Below, piece after piece: positions 11,635 through 22,197 of a stretch of 64,000 nt of DNA. The stretch comes from Takakia lepidozioides (taxonomy: Eukaryota; Streptophyta; Takakiopsida; Takakiales; Takakiaceae). Made by a program: the position numbers and the translations under genes. The notes below the pieces were generated by a model. That model ran no database searches. It saw nothing but the letters and a program-made list of their open reading frames with translations, and was not told the DNA's origin. How positions within the stretch are numbered: the first letter of the stretch is position 1; the number at the start of each line of letters is the position of its first letter. The DNA lies in assembly GCA_030704615.1 (NCBI GenBank), contig CM060733.1:33106001-33170000 (forward strand), in the 5' to 3' direction.

Positions 11635-13318
11635 TTTGATGATATCCCCATGCACCTCTTGCCCTTCTCCAGGGCTGCCAGGCTTGCACAAGATTTGCAA
11701 ATGCACACAAACATGATGTGCTTCCCCCATTCTTTGCTCATAGGTCTCCAAAGCCTCCATCCCACGTCCCTGTCGTGCATACCTTGCAAGCATCGCACTC
11801 TACGACACCACATCTCGTTCAGCCATAGTGTCAAACACTCCCTTTGCATCCTAGATCCTAGATCCCTTTGCACCCATATTTTGCAAACATGTCCAACAGG
11901 GTATGGTTCAGAATGACATTTGGTACAATTCTAGCTCTGAAGATGTCGCCATGGACCTCTTTCCCCTTTTCCCAGAGCTGCCAGGGCAGTGTTCATAATG
12001 ACATTTGGTACAATTCCAGCTTTGATGATACCCCATGCACCGCTTTGCCCTTGTCCAGGCTCATGCACCCACATTTTGCATAAATGTCCACCAGGGTATG
12101 GTTCAGAATGACATTTGGTACAATTCCAGCTCTGAAGATGTCGCCATGGACCTCTTTCCCCTTTTCCAGAGCTGCCAAGGCAGTGTTCATAATGACATTT
12201 GGTACAATTCCAGCTTTGACGATACCCCATGCACCTCTTTGCCATCGTCCAGGCTCGATGCACCCACATTTCGCATACATGTCCACCAGGGTATGGTTCA
12301 GACTGACATTTGGTACAATTCCAGCTCTGAAGATGTCGCCATAGACCTCTTTCCCCTTTTCCAGAGCTGCCAAGGCAGTGTTCAGATTCACATTTGGTAC
12401 AATTCCAGCTTTGATGATATCCCCATGCACCTCTTTGCCCTTCTCCAGGCCGGCTGCCAGGCTTGCACAAGCATTGCAAATGCACACAAACATGATGTCT
12501 TCCCCCATCATTTGCTCATAGCTCTCCAAAGCCTCCATTCCACATCCTTGTTGTGCATACCCTGCAAGCACATCATATCGCACTCCACGACACCACATGT
12601 CGTTCAGCCATAGTGTCGAACATTCCTTTTGCATCCTAGATGCACCCACATTTTGCAAACATGTCCACCAGGGTATTGTTCAGAATGTCATCTGGTACAA
12701 TTCTAGCTCTGAAGATGTCTCCATGGACCTCTTTCCCCTTTTCCAGAGCTTCCAGGGCAGTGTTCAGATTGACATTTGGCACAATTCCAGCTTTGATGAT
12801 ATCCTTATGCACCTCTTGCCCTTCTCCAGGGCTGCCAGGCTTGCACGCACATTGCAAATGCACACAAACATGATGTCTTCCCCCATCATCTGCTCATAGC
12901 TCTCCAAAGCCTCCATCCCACGTCCCTGCTGTGCATACCCTGCAAAGCATCGCACTCCACGACACCACATCTCGTTCAGCCATAGTGTCAAACACTCCCT
13001 TTGCATCCTAGATGCACCCACATTTTGCAAACATGTTCACCAGGGTATTGTTCAGAATGACATCTGATACAATTCCAGCTCTGAAGATGACGCCATGGAC
13101 CTCTTTCCCCTTTTCCAAAGCTGCCAGGGCAGTGTTCAGATTGACATTTGGCACAATTCCAGCTTTGATGATATCCCCATGCACCTCTTGCCCTTCTCCA
13201 GGGCTGCCAGGCTTGCACAAGCATTGCAAATGCACACAAACACGATGTGCTTCCCCCATCATTTGCTCATAGGTCTCCAAAGCCTCCATCCCACATCCCT
13301 GCCGTGCATACCCTGGAC
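11635..13318 (-). pseudogene. PPR pseudogene array, right half
   Basis: Continuation of the array cut by CACTA-B. Units such as KGKEVHGDIFRAGIVPNVIL, 'LVDMYAKCGCIEP', 'ALAALEKGKEVHGD' and 'CASLAAGLEKGKEVHGDIIK' repeat many times. One stretch at 11993-12658 stays open for 221 codons, but motif order is scrambled (half-motifs joined at wrong positions) and flanking frames are broken. I see no start region and no E or DYW domain, so a working protein is unlikely. Confidence 0.85.
11871..12455. repeat. 195-bp tandem repeat of PPR coding sequence
   Basis: Copies start at 11871, 12066 and 12261 (cacccacat), a 195-bp period that keeps the reading frame (65 codons). The unit is homologous to the 197-bp unit at 8788-9240 inside CACTA-B. 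Confidence 0.85.
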
Positions 13319-14110
13319 CAAGCTGACTCTCCCAAGAACCTTGTAAACATCAGCGAGGACTTAAGTGCGCAGCAGCGATAGGGCTTAGTGGGGCTTAGTG
13401 CTTGAGGGGAAAAAAAAAAAACATCGCATTGGTCCATGAAAACCACCATGGTGCAGCTAAGCGAGCAAAGATTGAAACACGACCTGCTAAGACCAAGCTG
13501 ACTCTCCCAAGAACCTTGTAAACATCAAGAAGAATACCAAATCATGGTACTAACAAGAACCAAAAGCCCACATTTGCAGGATGGACAAACTTCTTCACAT
13601 CCTACATTAAGAAAAAGCCACACCTTGCAATTGCGATTGTCCCACCATCATGAAGGATCTGTAAAAATCTCATGCGAGCTCTACTACGTGCTGCAAATTC
13701 AGGGCCGAGTCTGATGAGAGGGCGAAACACGCTGAAATAGGTCGAAGAAGAAGGTGCCCTCACCACATTGTCGTCGACCTAGCTTGTGTCATGACCTATG
13801 GAGGATTTGACAGACCATGAACCCAAACGGACCTCTTGTGTGTGCTGCTTGTGTCTGTAGTCAGGTAATGTCGGATTGTCCATGAGAACCACCACGGTGC
13901 AGCTGAGCGAGCAGAGATTGAAACACGACCTGCTAAGACCAACCTGCACGAGGACTTAGTGTGCACAGCAACGATAGGGCTTAGTGGGGCTTAGTGGGGC
14001 TTAGTGGGGCTTAGTGCATGAGGGGAAAAAAAACAACGCGAGGAGTTTAAACCCGCGACCCCGCGACACGCAGGAAGAGCCCTTACCAGTACGCTACATG
14101 CACACATTTG
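13319..14110. repeat. Repeated block with OSB fragment and tRNA-like SINE head
   Basis: The phrases gaccaagctgactctccc (13316 and 13493) and 'gggcttagtggggcttagtg' occur twice or more. A minus-strand OSB motif with an internal stop (EIFTDPS*WWDNR) lies at about 13625-13680. On the minus strand, 14040-14110 reads like a tRNA-derived SINE head, with an A-box-like TAGCGTACTGG and a B-box-like GGGTTTAAACTCC, followed by an A-rich/gcttagtg tail. No gene is seen. Confidence 0.5.
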
Positions 14111-14234
14111 AAATTTCCCCCCAAAAGTATGTATATATTGTACATACGTGATGGGCAACTTTTTAAGTTTTTTAACCTTTTTACAAACCCTATAAACAAC
14201 TTTTTGTTTTTGTTTTTTTTTAATAAATTTTAAA

Positions 14235-14425
14235 GGAAACCTCAGGCCCTTGAGGAGGGGGGAAAATTAACCCCTTTCATTTATGGGCCATGAGACCTAC
14301 AGGAGGATCAACGCCCAGACATACCGTTGTTACAAACAATCCTACACATAGGGTAATGCAGCGGGTTTGAACCCTGAACCACCAGGGCGACACACTCTGC
14401 ACTTACCAGCCGATGTGTTTTTTTT
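14235..14425 (-). mobile_element. tRNA-derived SINE-like element, copy 1
   Basis: On the minus strand it begins with tRNA-like sequence containing GGGTTCAAACCCGC (RNA polymerase III B box) after a degenerate A box (GGCTGGTAAGTGC). It ends in ggggttaattttcccccctc then 'caagggcctga'. The same tail occurs in the copies at 47530-47695 and 49085-49240. The order of head and tail defines the strand. Confidence 0.6.
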
Positions 14426-14429
14426 TAAT

Positions 14430-14880
14430 CTTTTGCACTTTGATTTAAAAAAAAAAAAATCATTTTAGTGGTTACAAGTGAGCACATAGATGTATTCCAT
14501 GGAGATAAACAAAACTGTTCATCCGGTGTCTTCACGGTGGATGTATCCCATGGAGCGTTACATGAAAGATCTTAAGGGATACTAGGAATTACGCAAAGCC
14601 AGAAGAGAGTACGGCTACAGGGTATGTTCTGAATGAGGCCTGGGGTTCATGACTGAATATATGCAATCATTTGATGCAACTCAACGGCGGACTTGGGATG
14701 CAAATGCGGAGGAAGGGGTTGAGGACGAGGTCTTCAAAGGTGTCGGCAAAAAGCGGGACATGACTGGAGCTGGGAGAGATGCAACACAAATGTCATGGCT
14801 CCTTGGGTGCAGTGAGTATTTCTTTTCATTGCACCTTATTCATATCAAGTTCAAATTCAATTTTGACTGTCACCAGTGTA
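14430..14880. other. No gene recognised
   Basis: One 91-codon plus-strand frame (14649-14924) has no motif I recognise. It may be a remnant of CACTA-A coding sequence. Confidence 0.4.
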
Positions 14881-16053
14881 ATCAAACCACCCACAAAGTC
14901 ACAAATGTCAGTGGTTCATCCTGATTATAACCAATGCTGTAGTAACGGAATGTCTGAGTGAGTGACTTGTTGGAAGAGCATGTTCATTTACAATTCATTC
15001 TGCTCACTCCTCCAGTGGTTTGAAACAGTGGTTTTCAAAGTATCATTCATGCTAGGTATTTGTTGCTAAGTAATGCAATACTTAATTGCTAACATGTGTC
15101 ATTCTTGTTGCCATTTTGTGACAAAAAGTATGCAACAGATAAGGCATAGTTCACAGCAGACAGAGAGGCATGTGGTGATGAGTGGCGTGCCAATCGACGT
15201 CTATCTTCTCATATCAGCCAATACCTAGGTCATTAGATGGTCCCACGGCTCTAAATAAAGAAGACCTGGCTATGTTGGCTACCATTCAAGTGGCATTTGT
15301 GCAACCAACCGCTATTCTAGTTGAGCAAAGTGATTCAGAGGGTTACGAATATGTTGCAGATTCAGAATAAAGTTTATTGTTGGAACCATTTGTTCAATAG
15401 CATCATCCCACAATGGTCTGGCCACTTGTCTATTTTTCAAAGTCTGTCACAGCTGCACAAACCACTTAAAGTTTTTCATGTATCACCCAAAAAGTGGTAC
15501 CAATCACTGTTGTGTAGGCAACCACTTATGAGCAACCACTAGAACAGTGGTTCTAATTACTGCAGTATCTTTCACCACCCACTCTCCACCACTGTCAAAG
15601 TGGTACAAATCAATGAGGTGTCTTTAACCACTCAAGATCAACGTGCACTGTCCCCGTCCACGTGGAATATTATATTTATGAATTAAAATATATTTCCAAA
15701 TCATAAATCACAAATAAAATTTGAATTATTACACATGGAATAGCAAGTGGTTTCAACCACTTCCCATCACTGAGATGTCTATAAACCACTCACAATGTAC
15801 CACTGCACTCGTCCACGTGGAATATTATATTATATTAATTAAAATATATTATCAAATAAATAATAATAAATAAAAACAAATTATTACACGTGGATTACTG
15901 AGTGGTTGAAACCACTTCCAACCACTGTATGTGATGCCACCGTGGCATTTCATTGGGATTAACCACTGGCAAGTGGTTACTAGTGATTTATAGAGTGGAA
16001 AAAGACAGTAGTGGTTAAAGGGCCAGTGGTTATTCCGCGTTTTTCCTCTAGTG
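14880..16053. repeat. CACTA-A right subterminal repeats
   Basis: Dense AACCACT/AGTGGTT motifs in both orientations, mirroring 1427-2330. Two copies of an AT-rich phrase beginning gtccacgtggaatattatat lie at about 15656 and 15813, each beside motif clusters. The terminus is at 16053. Confidence 0.8.
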
Positions 16054-16056
16054 CCG

Positions 16057-17119
16057 TGAGCCGTGCTTTCACAAACCTCGGAATACATATCAAACTGATG
16101 GCCTCGCTGAGGCCTATCCAATGGTTCCAGCCATTTCTTATCCTTGGCTAAAACACGCCCTTATCCTCATGCAAGAAGAATGCTATGAATAGTGCACAAG
16201 AAATCAAAGGCATAGGGAGAAAGACCCCCCTTAAAATACCCGATTCGCATGCTCCTACTGGACTTGAAAAGCGGGAGAATAGAGAGATCGCAATCCCGGA
16301 CTGGAACAGTCGCCATGTATTGTTTCAAACAGGTGCATGTTGTCGTTACTAGTACCGAATTGACAGCCTAACTCGCTGTCAATGCAGCTTCATACGGTCA
16401 TTTTGACGCCAGAGCTCATCCATGGTCGTCTCAGACATATCTAAATTCTTACATGCTTTACTAGCGATTCCCAGATAACTCACAAACTGCCCTGCTTTGG
16501 CAGTACAATGCCTAAACTGTCTGCCTTAAGATAAAAAACGATCTGAAAAGAAATATGTACCAATATATGCATCTACAACGGGAGCAGGTTTTTCAATGCC
16601 GGGGTTTTGAAACCTGACATGTATTACATGTTATATTGGCGGGAAATCCCATTCGTTCGCTTCATGTAAAGAATCATGCAAACAACATTCTTTGTCTACA
16701 GATGCCACCATTGAGGGACTCCGTCCTTTCAGTTCATTGCATTTTTTGCTATCTGAGACGTTCTCCTCCTCATTGCATTATGTGTTGTCTGAGACGTAGA
16801 ATGAGCATACGCAACTCCTCGCAACATGTAACTTGCAGTATGATCTGTCATGCATGAATGCGCATGAGAAGGATGAAAGGACACACAACGTATACATGTA
16901 AAAGGGCAGCATGTACAAACTGTCATTGAGATGTCGAACGATGCATCCGTCGGTGACTCCATGAGAGATTCAGGTTGAAGAAGCAGTACCTTGCCTCATG
17001 ATGGGGCTTCAGATTACATGGGGTGCATGTGTGTCATTTGGGTTCTTATGGCAGTGGGCGTCCCTCATAGTGATGCGTACTCTTATCCTTGGTCATTCAT
17101 ACAGTGAACCCCTTATTGC
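16057..17119. other. No gene seen
   Basis: Low-information sequence between CACTA-A and the next open frame. It probably belongs to the older MULE-like element, but no terminal repeat was found. Confidence 0.4.
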
Positions 17120-17584
17120 ATGGCACTTGAACATGAAGGAGAGGAGGAATTTAATCCTTGGGATTATGTGTATGAAAGGCAATGTGCATTAGACATGGGG
17201 GTTGGAGAGACATGTGTCTTGGAATACGTTGCGCGAACCTTCAAGTGGTATGGTCCACAAACACTTGCACGTCGGGTGAACATGCACAGGCGGTGGGTTG
17301 CTTTTCTTGAGAGGAACCATGCTGCATGGGAATTCATCATAAAACCCCATGCACGCTGCCCTGTATGCATGTATCACTACACAAATCCTAACGGCAGCCA
17401 TCGGGGACCTTACGATACATTGATCCACCATTGTGCAACATATCACAGGTGTTGGAGGGTGGAGCACAAAACTCTGGCGTGTATTATATTTAATATCCTA
17501 ACAGAAGATGACATTCGAGCGGTGTATCCGATTTTACCGTCAATGGACTATGCATATGAGTACAACTGGCTTGTCAATGGGTAG
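17120..17584 (+). CDS. Hypothetical protein with a Cys/His cluster (possible transposon gene)
   Basis: A 154-residue frame from ATG with acidic N-terminus (MALEHEGEEEFNPWDYVYE). Around residues 78-108 it has CPVCMYHYTNPNGSHRGPYD followed by 'LIHHCATYH', giving a C-x2-C-x(n)-H-x(4-5)-H arrangement that could bind zinc. I do not recognise the family. It lies near a Ulp1-like protease gene inside transposon-derived sequence, so it may be an accessory transposon gene or a captured exon. No splice sites were defined and upstream exons are possible. Confidence 0.35.
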   Translation: MALEHEGEEEFNPWDYVYERQCALDMGVGETCVLEYVARTFKWYGPQTLARRVNMHRRWVAFLERNHAAWEFIIKPHARCPVCMYHYTNPNGSHRGPYDTLIHHCATYHRCWRVEHKTLACIIFNILTEDDIRAVYPILPSMDYAYEYNWLVNG

Positions 17585-17929
17585 TTCTTATATGCATGTT
17601 CACAGGGTGCATACAATGTGAACTTGTGTGAGTGAGAAGGCAATGCAAGAAAACAGTGTTGTGTTGTTTGCTTCAGTTAAGAAGCACATGAAGAAATTTT
17701 CACAATGATGCACATCATTGTAGGCATGTCGGGATAGTGTGTAGAATGAAATTGAACATTGCAATGACAAGACAAAACTTTTCATTTCAGTTTGCTGCGA
17801 CAACTGTACCGAGTTCTGGTCCTAGGCTGCGAAAGGTGGGTAGCAAGGACAGCAGGTTGCACAGGGTCTTTAGGAAGTCTAACATATGGTGGTCATGCGT
17901 ATGGGAGGCCATGTCCTCCTCCACCCTCC

Positions 17930-18868
17930 AATTCTGCCATAACCAAATTGCGAATGTTCCCTCTCTTTTTCAAAGCAGCCTCAACGGGGAACCATTGCAG
18001 GTTCAGCTGCAAACAAGTTCCCACATTGAGAAACTCCACTGCAAAACTATAGTAGGGGAAGCATGTTGAAAACAATGGCCATGGGCACTTCAGCAAGCAA
18101 AACATCTGTATTATAGTATTGGAAGAGTGTGCTTACCGGGCCTGCGCCACCTGGTTTTGGGTCGACAAATGTTTCTCCAAGTACATATCAATGTAATGAG
18201 CAGTAAACACGCCACACTCCCAGTTGGAGGCTTGCTGGGCACAGGGGGGGTCACCCACCGCTTTGGGTGTGTGGCCTTTGTCCACTTTGGGTTTGGAGGG
18301 TATAATCCTTGCCGCCCACACTCTTGCAAACAAAGGCTTCAGCATCTTGTGTTTATGCAGGCTTTTAATGCTATTGAAGTGAAGGTATCGCTCGTGTTCC
18401 AAAATAAGAACACTCCAGTGGTTGCTACACAAAACATTCACACCTTCAGCTTAGTCTTCATCAGGATGTGCATGAAATAGAACCCATATGCACGAAAGTG
18501 ATAGGAACAGAGGCAGGTTAAATGGAGAAAATTCACTTAAATGTAACAGGGACAACGAGCACTTCGACACCAATACAGTCAAGGGTAGGGAACCTTATGT
18601 CCACCCAAGCCTGTATGGTGCTGACTCCGCTTCCAAATTTCTTGCAATGGGTGCGAAGACACATCCAGGCAAAGATGTCGAGCACACAAATTTTACTGTA
18701 CACATTATGTGGAAGGGACAATTTTTTGCAACACACCCAAAAGTCCATCACACGGTCACTTGTATAACCCCTTTCATCCACCAGATCATCTGCATCTTCT
18801 AGTCTAAGAGGGATTTGAGGGGACAACAAATCTTGGAAGAACCAGACGTCCGTAGTCTTGTTCACCAC
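17930..18868 (-). pseudogene. Ulp1-like (C48) cysteine protease, transposon-borne, spliced
   Basis: Three exon-like pieces. The first (to about 18535) has DLVDERGYTSDRVMDFWVCC and ends VVPVTF. An intron (donor GTGAAT, acceptor TTTTGTGTAG) joins it to NNHWSVLILEHERYLHFNS, then 'CAQQASNWECGVFTAHYID'. A third piece reads LQWFPVEAALKKRGNIRNLV. The order His (NHW), Asp position, Gln and Cys (ECGVF) is that of Ulp1/SENP SUMO proteases. The Asp position reads FNS rather than F/Y-D-S, so the catalytic Asp appears replaced by Asn. Ulp1 domains are known passengers of some plant MULEs (Kaonashi type). Activity is doubtful. N-terminal exons may extend to about 19.6 kb. Confidence 0.65.
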
Positions 18869-18869
18869 T

Positions 18870-20140
18870 GCACCACAACAAATCCTGAACAGACCCCACA
18901 GAGCATGTCAAGTGGTTGCATGGACAATGTAAGCATACACTGCTGTTTCAAACATGATTGAAGGTAAACCATAAGATTTATGATAAAGAAGGGTGCACGG
19001 GCATTGAACTCACATCACGTTTTCCATCGCCTCATGAATTCTGCGCATCCACGAACACAGTGCATTATGACAACAGCACAATCTGCATGACAGTTTCATT
19101 GTATGGGCCAAAGAAACATGTGCATGTGCAACGAATGCAAATGCATACCTGGACAATGATTTTTTCCAACGGGCTGCAACTACTTGATTATCGGTGGATG
19201 GAAGTTGACATAGCGGAGGATTGTCTGCACTGGTTGGTGGGAGTGGCATGGGTGCCAATGGGATTGGCAAATGTAACAGAGCGAGAGCGTTTAGGTCCTT
19301 TGTGCACACTCCCATGCATATCACCATCAAATCGTGCCGTGGCATATGTGCTGTTCGGAGTATTCAGACCATCAAAATCATCTTGAAATGACAAAGGGGG
19401 GAGGGCAAGGCCATAATGTGCCAATGATGCGTATCATACGGTTCAAGTAGTTCACCATGAGGGGTTCTGGACGACCCGAGATTGGTTACTGCAGGCACAA
19501 TTACACCCTCGTCAGTGGGATCTCGAATAGAAATGGGGGGAGGACTCACAAAGTCATCAGTATTGCCCTCTGAGGGCATGCCTGCAGTCCTGGGACAGAG
19601 AGGACCTGTTTCCACCGCTTGCTGCACATCATGTTCTTCATTTTCTGACTGAGGCATGGATTTGGTGGCAAGCTCAGCATCATTGCACAGTGTTGCGATA
19701 TTTGCATTCGTGGGGATGTCTACAAGGTGTGTGGTTGTTGCTGTGATGGGTGGTGTATGCGGTCGGTGGATGACAGCCCACTTGCCAACATCGCCTGCTT
19801 ACCACCCGCTTTTGCAAAACGTGCTTCAGCCAACCCCTACCTGGCCGTGATGAGAGCATCTGCACTGTGTTCCAAATTTTTCCCACCGAGAATTCACCAT
19901 AGTCGAAGCTGCCTGCACACATCCAAAGCATATGCGCATGAGCCCGGGTTTGGGGGTGCTATTCCGTGAGCCCAGCACAGGCTCACGCCACGTCAACATG
20001 CATACAGGGCCTATTTCCGCGGGTGTCACCTATTACCGCGAGTTGATCAGCCATTTTCAGGGAATGCAGACTGGATGTGTTACATCCATTGTATCCATCC
20101 TTTCTATCCATTGCATCTATTTAGACGTTATTAACATACC
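18870..20140. other. Transposon-derived sequence, no gene assigned
   Basis: The minus strand at 19364-19657 has an open frame rich in acidic residues, Pro and Thr that could be an N-terminal exon of the Ulp1-like gene. The remaining frames look random. Confidence 0.35.
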
Positions 20141-20149
20141 AAGCCCTTG

Positions 20150-20380
20150 CATTGGAATGTGGCTACGTCGTGAGCAGGTGCACACTCACATCATCCAAAG
20201 CGGATCCCTGCGAAATATTTTCTTACTTACCACCCTTGCCAACATGTATGGTATGTGCGGGAGCATCATGGATGCTCAGCAGAAGAATGTCTTAACGATC
20301 TTTGATCACGTGGACTTTAACGTGGTAGATTTACCAAGCATTCTTCTGGCTGGAATGGTTTGGAGACCAATGAGCAAATG
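20150..20380 (+). pseudogene. PPR fragment, opposite orientation
   Basis: The plus strand reads REQVHTHIIQSG, 'TTLANMYGMCGSIMDAQQ', then loses frame. This matches the N-terminal PPR block at 9748-10068, with which it shares near-identical DNA (gggagcatcatggatgctca). It is a single short insertion near the end of the MTase-2 gene. Confidence 0.75.
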
Positions 20381-20629
20381 ATGCGAGAATGCACTGCCCA
20401 AACCAAAGACGTTTGTTTGTTTTTGCAATGCACACAAGACTGTGAGCTCCGGAAAACACACTAAAGAGATTGAAGGAACAATATGGGCAGTCTATGCAAC
20501 CCCCATCTCCAACGATAGTTTGTTCCCAGGAATTTGCATCCCACGCACACATTGCAAACATGACAACAATGACACACCACCATCCCATCTCAAAATTGGC
20601 CCCGAATAAAAGTAAAAGAAAACTTGATA

Positions 20630-21361
20630 TCAAGTGTCAAAGTCATCAGAATCAGAATCGACCTCCTGTGCTATGTCATCCACAAAGATTCCGGCCCCAA
20701 CACCACGTCTTCTACCACGACCGTCGATGGTTGGACTGCGAGTGCCATGAACGGACATGCTTGCTGTGAGTGCCTCCACATAGACGGGTAGCATGTAAGA
20801 CCGAGGAGGACTTGAAAGAAGTCCAAGAAGTTGTGATAGCCCTGGAGGGTCAGTGGAAGCACACGGACTCCTGCACAAGTCGAAAAAAACCCATTTTGAA
20901 TACAATGATGCAATGCACAAGTCCAACGAAGAGGATGTCTCTCATGTTTACCTTGCCTTAAGAACAGTGATTCTAGTGAAACAAGAATGCAAACATCCAC
21001 AGGTTGAACTTACTCACAGGCAAAGTCAGAGTCCAGCTCCTTGTCGGACGTCTCCCCTGTATCAATATCACCGAGAAGCGGCTTTGGAAGGACTTGAGAG
21101 GTTTGTCCACCCAAACCCACCAGGAGGTTATTGTAAATTCCTTTCAATCCCGAAGAGATGTCGCACACTGGCCTTGCAAGCGTGGTACGAAGCACCTGCA
21201 ATGGAATAGAAGGAAGGAAATAGATATTAAAGACTCATTTGGAACGGTGAGAAGCGCTGAAAGTGCAAGCTCAAACAAACCCGATCAAATGTGAATGTTG
21301 AAGAGACGAACATGTGCCCATTGACAAATCCAGAACTCTGGCGTCAGTGTAGGTGCAGCAC
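20630..21361 (-). pseudogene. MTase-2 downstream exons (methyltransferase of older MULE-like element)
   Basis: Read with 36714-36973 this encodes the second half of a class I methyltransferase. Across the 15-kb insertion the frame joins to 'IVECCTYTDARVLDLSMGTC'. A phase-1 intron (donor at 21311, acceptor just before 21195) leads to ASYHACKASVRHLFGIERN. This matches VLDLICGTG / ASMWAGRFSDRHLFAYEED of MTase-1 in the 15-kb element, including the intron position within motif I. A one-base shift follows ERN. The next donor (21013, GTAAGT) also matches MTase-1. An acidic tail ends EVDSDSDDFDT near 20632, like the EQDEDSDDFQD end of MTase-1. It is broken by the insertion and the frameshift. Confidence 0.75.
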
Positions 21362-21470
21362 GAGGTTTACTATTTCATGAGCAGAAACCATGAGCCATGA
21401 GCCATGAGCCGCATGAGCCGCATGAGCCGAAGTCTAAGATACGCGGATTTCATGAGCGGACTCCTCCAAA
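21362..21470. repeat. Left terminal CATGAGC tandem of the 15-kb element
   Basis: CATGAGCC/CATGAGCCG words are repeated about six times just inside the left end. The right end (about 36650-36703) carries the same words inverted. An additional CATGAGCGG occurs at about 21450 and its inverse at 21584-21612. Confidence 0.85.
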
Positions 21471-22197
21471 TTTGGAAATGCGGCAGATTAACAAGTATTA
21501 AAATAATAGTTTTTATTTGACCTTGCCGTTTTTGGACGTTCCAGATCATGTAATGCGGCGAAGATATGTCGTCAGTAACAAGTCCGCTCATGGTTTTTTA
21601 GATCCGCTCATGGAAATAATGACCGTGCAACGGGAAATCCAGTATACCACTGCAAAAGACGTCGCATACTGGCCTGTATAGAGTATTCCGCGGTTTTACA
21701 TGCCTTAACATTGGAATGAAGCTGACCCTTTTGCCGCGATTGAACCAATGGAGTCTGCACCAATACAGTCTGCAGTACTTCACAATTCTGTCTTTCTTGG
21801 GTATTCGGCGGGAAAGGTTTGCAACTGAACTGGGAAATAGGGTGCCGCATTAGGGTTCGCACGTGCGAAATTTCGGAGCGGTTTGGTGTTGGCGAAGGCC
21901 GCCTCTGGGGTACCTACGACGATACTTGGAAATGCGGCCCGCATTTCCTTGTCGGAGGTCGAATGAGGAAAGCAAGTTTTCGGAAAGCAGAAAAACAGAA
22001 CCCTCCAACATAACAAAATACATGCACGTGGAAACAAGTGAACGATATAGTATAGTTATTTTCGAGCAAAACAGGTTACTGGTAGGCAAGACATATGTCG
22101 GACCTTTCTGTGGCCAGAGTCTGAGGTACTGGCAGCAGTACAGTTCTACTATCCGAAAAGGATGGGCGTACCATTGTATGTGGACCGCAAGCCAAGC

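Larger units (their letters stand above)
1427..16053. mobile_element. CACTA (En/Spm) transposon A, 14.6 kb, carrying host gene fragments
   Basis: The left end reads CACTAGAAGAAAAACG and the right end, reverse complemented, reads CACTAGAGGAAAAACG. The inverted match runs 29 bp with two mismatches. The element is flanked by the 3-bp direct repeat CCG (1424-1426 and 16054-16056), the usual target duplication of the CACTA superfamily. Both subterminal zones are packed with AACCACT/AGTGGTT motifs. A CACTA-type coding remnant lies at 2513-2782. Most of the interior (3.2-13.8 kb) is not transposon coding sequence. It holds minus-strand fragments of PPR and OSB-type genes, interrupted by a second CACTA at 5155-11634. 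No complete transposase is visible, so it is probably non-autonomous. The ends are certain; how the cargo was acquired is inference. Confidence 0.93.

Noticed and set aside
11993-12658. 221-codon minus-strand frame as a functional PPR gene
   Set aside because: Motif order is scrambled, there is no N-terminal region, E domain or DYW domain, and the flanks are frame-broken, so it is part of the pseudogene array.
4135-13346. Many plus-strand frames of 60-190 codons in the PPR region
   Set aside because: They are antisense readings of minus-strand PPR repeats and share their periodicity; no start context or domain supports them.
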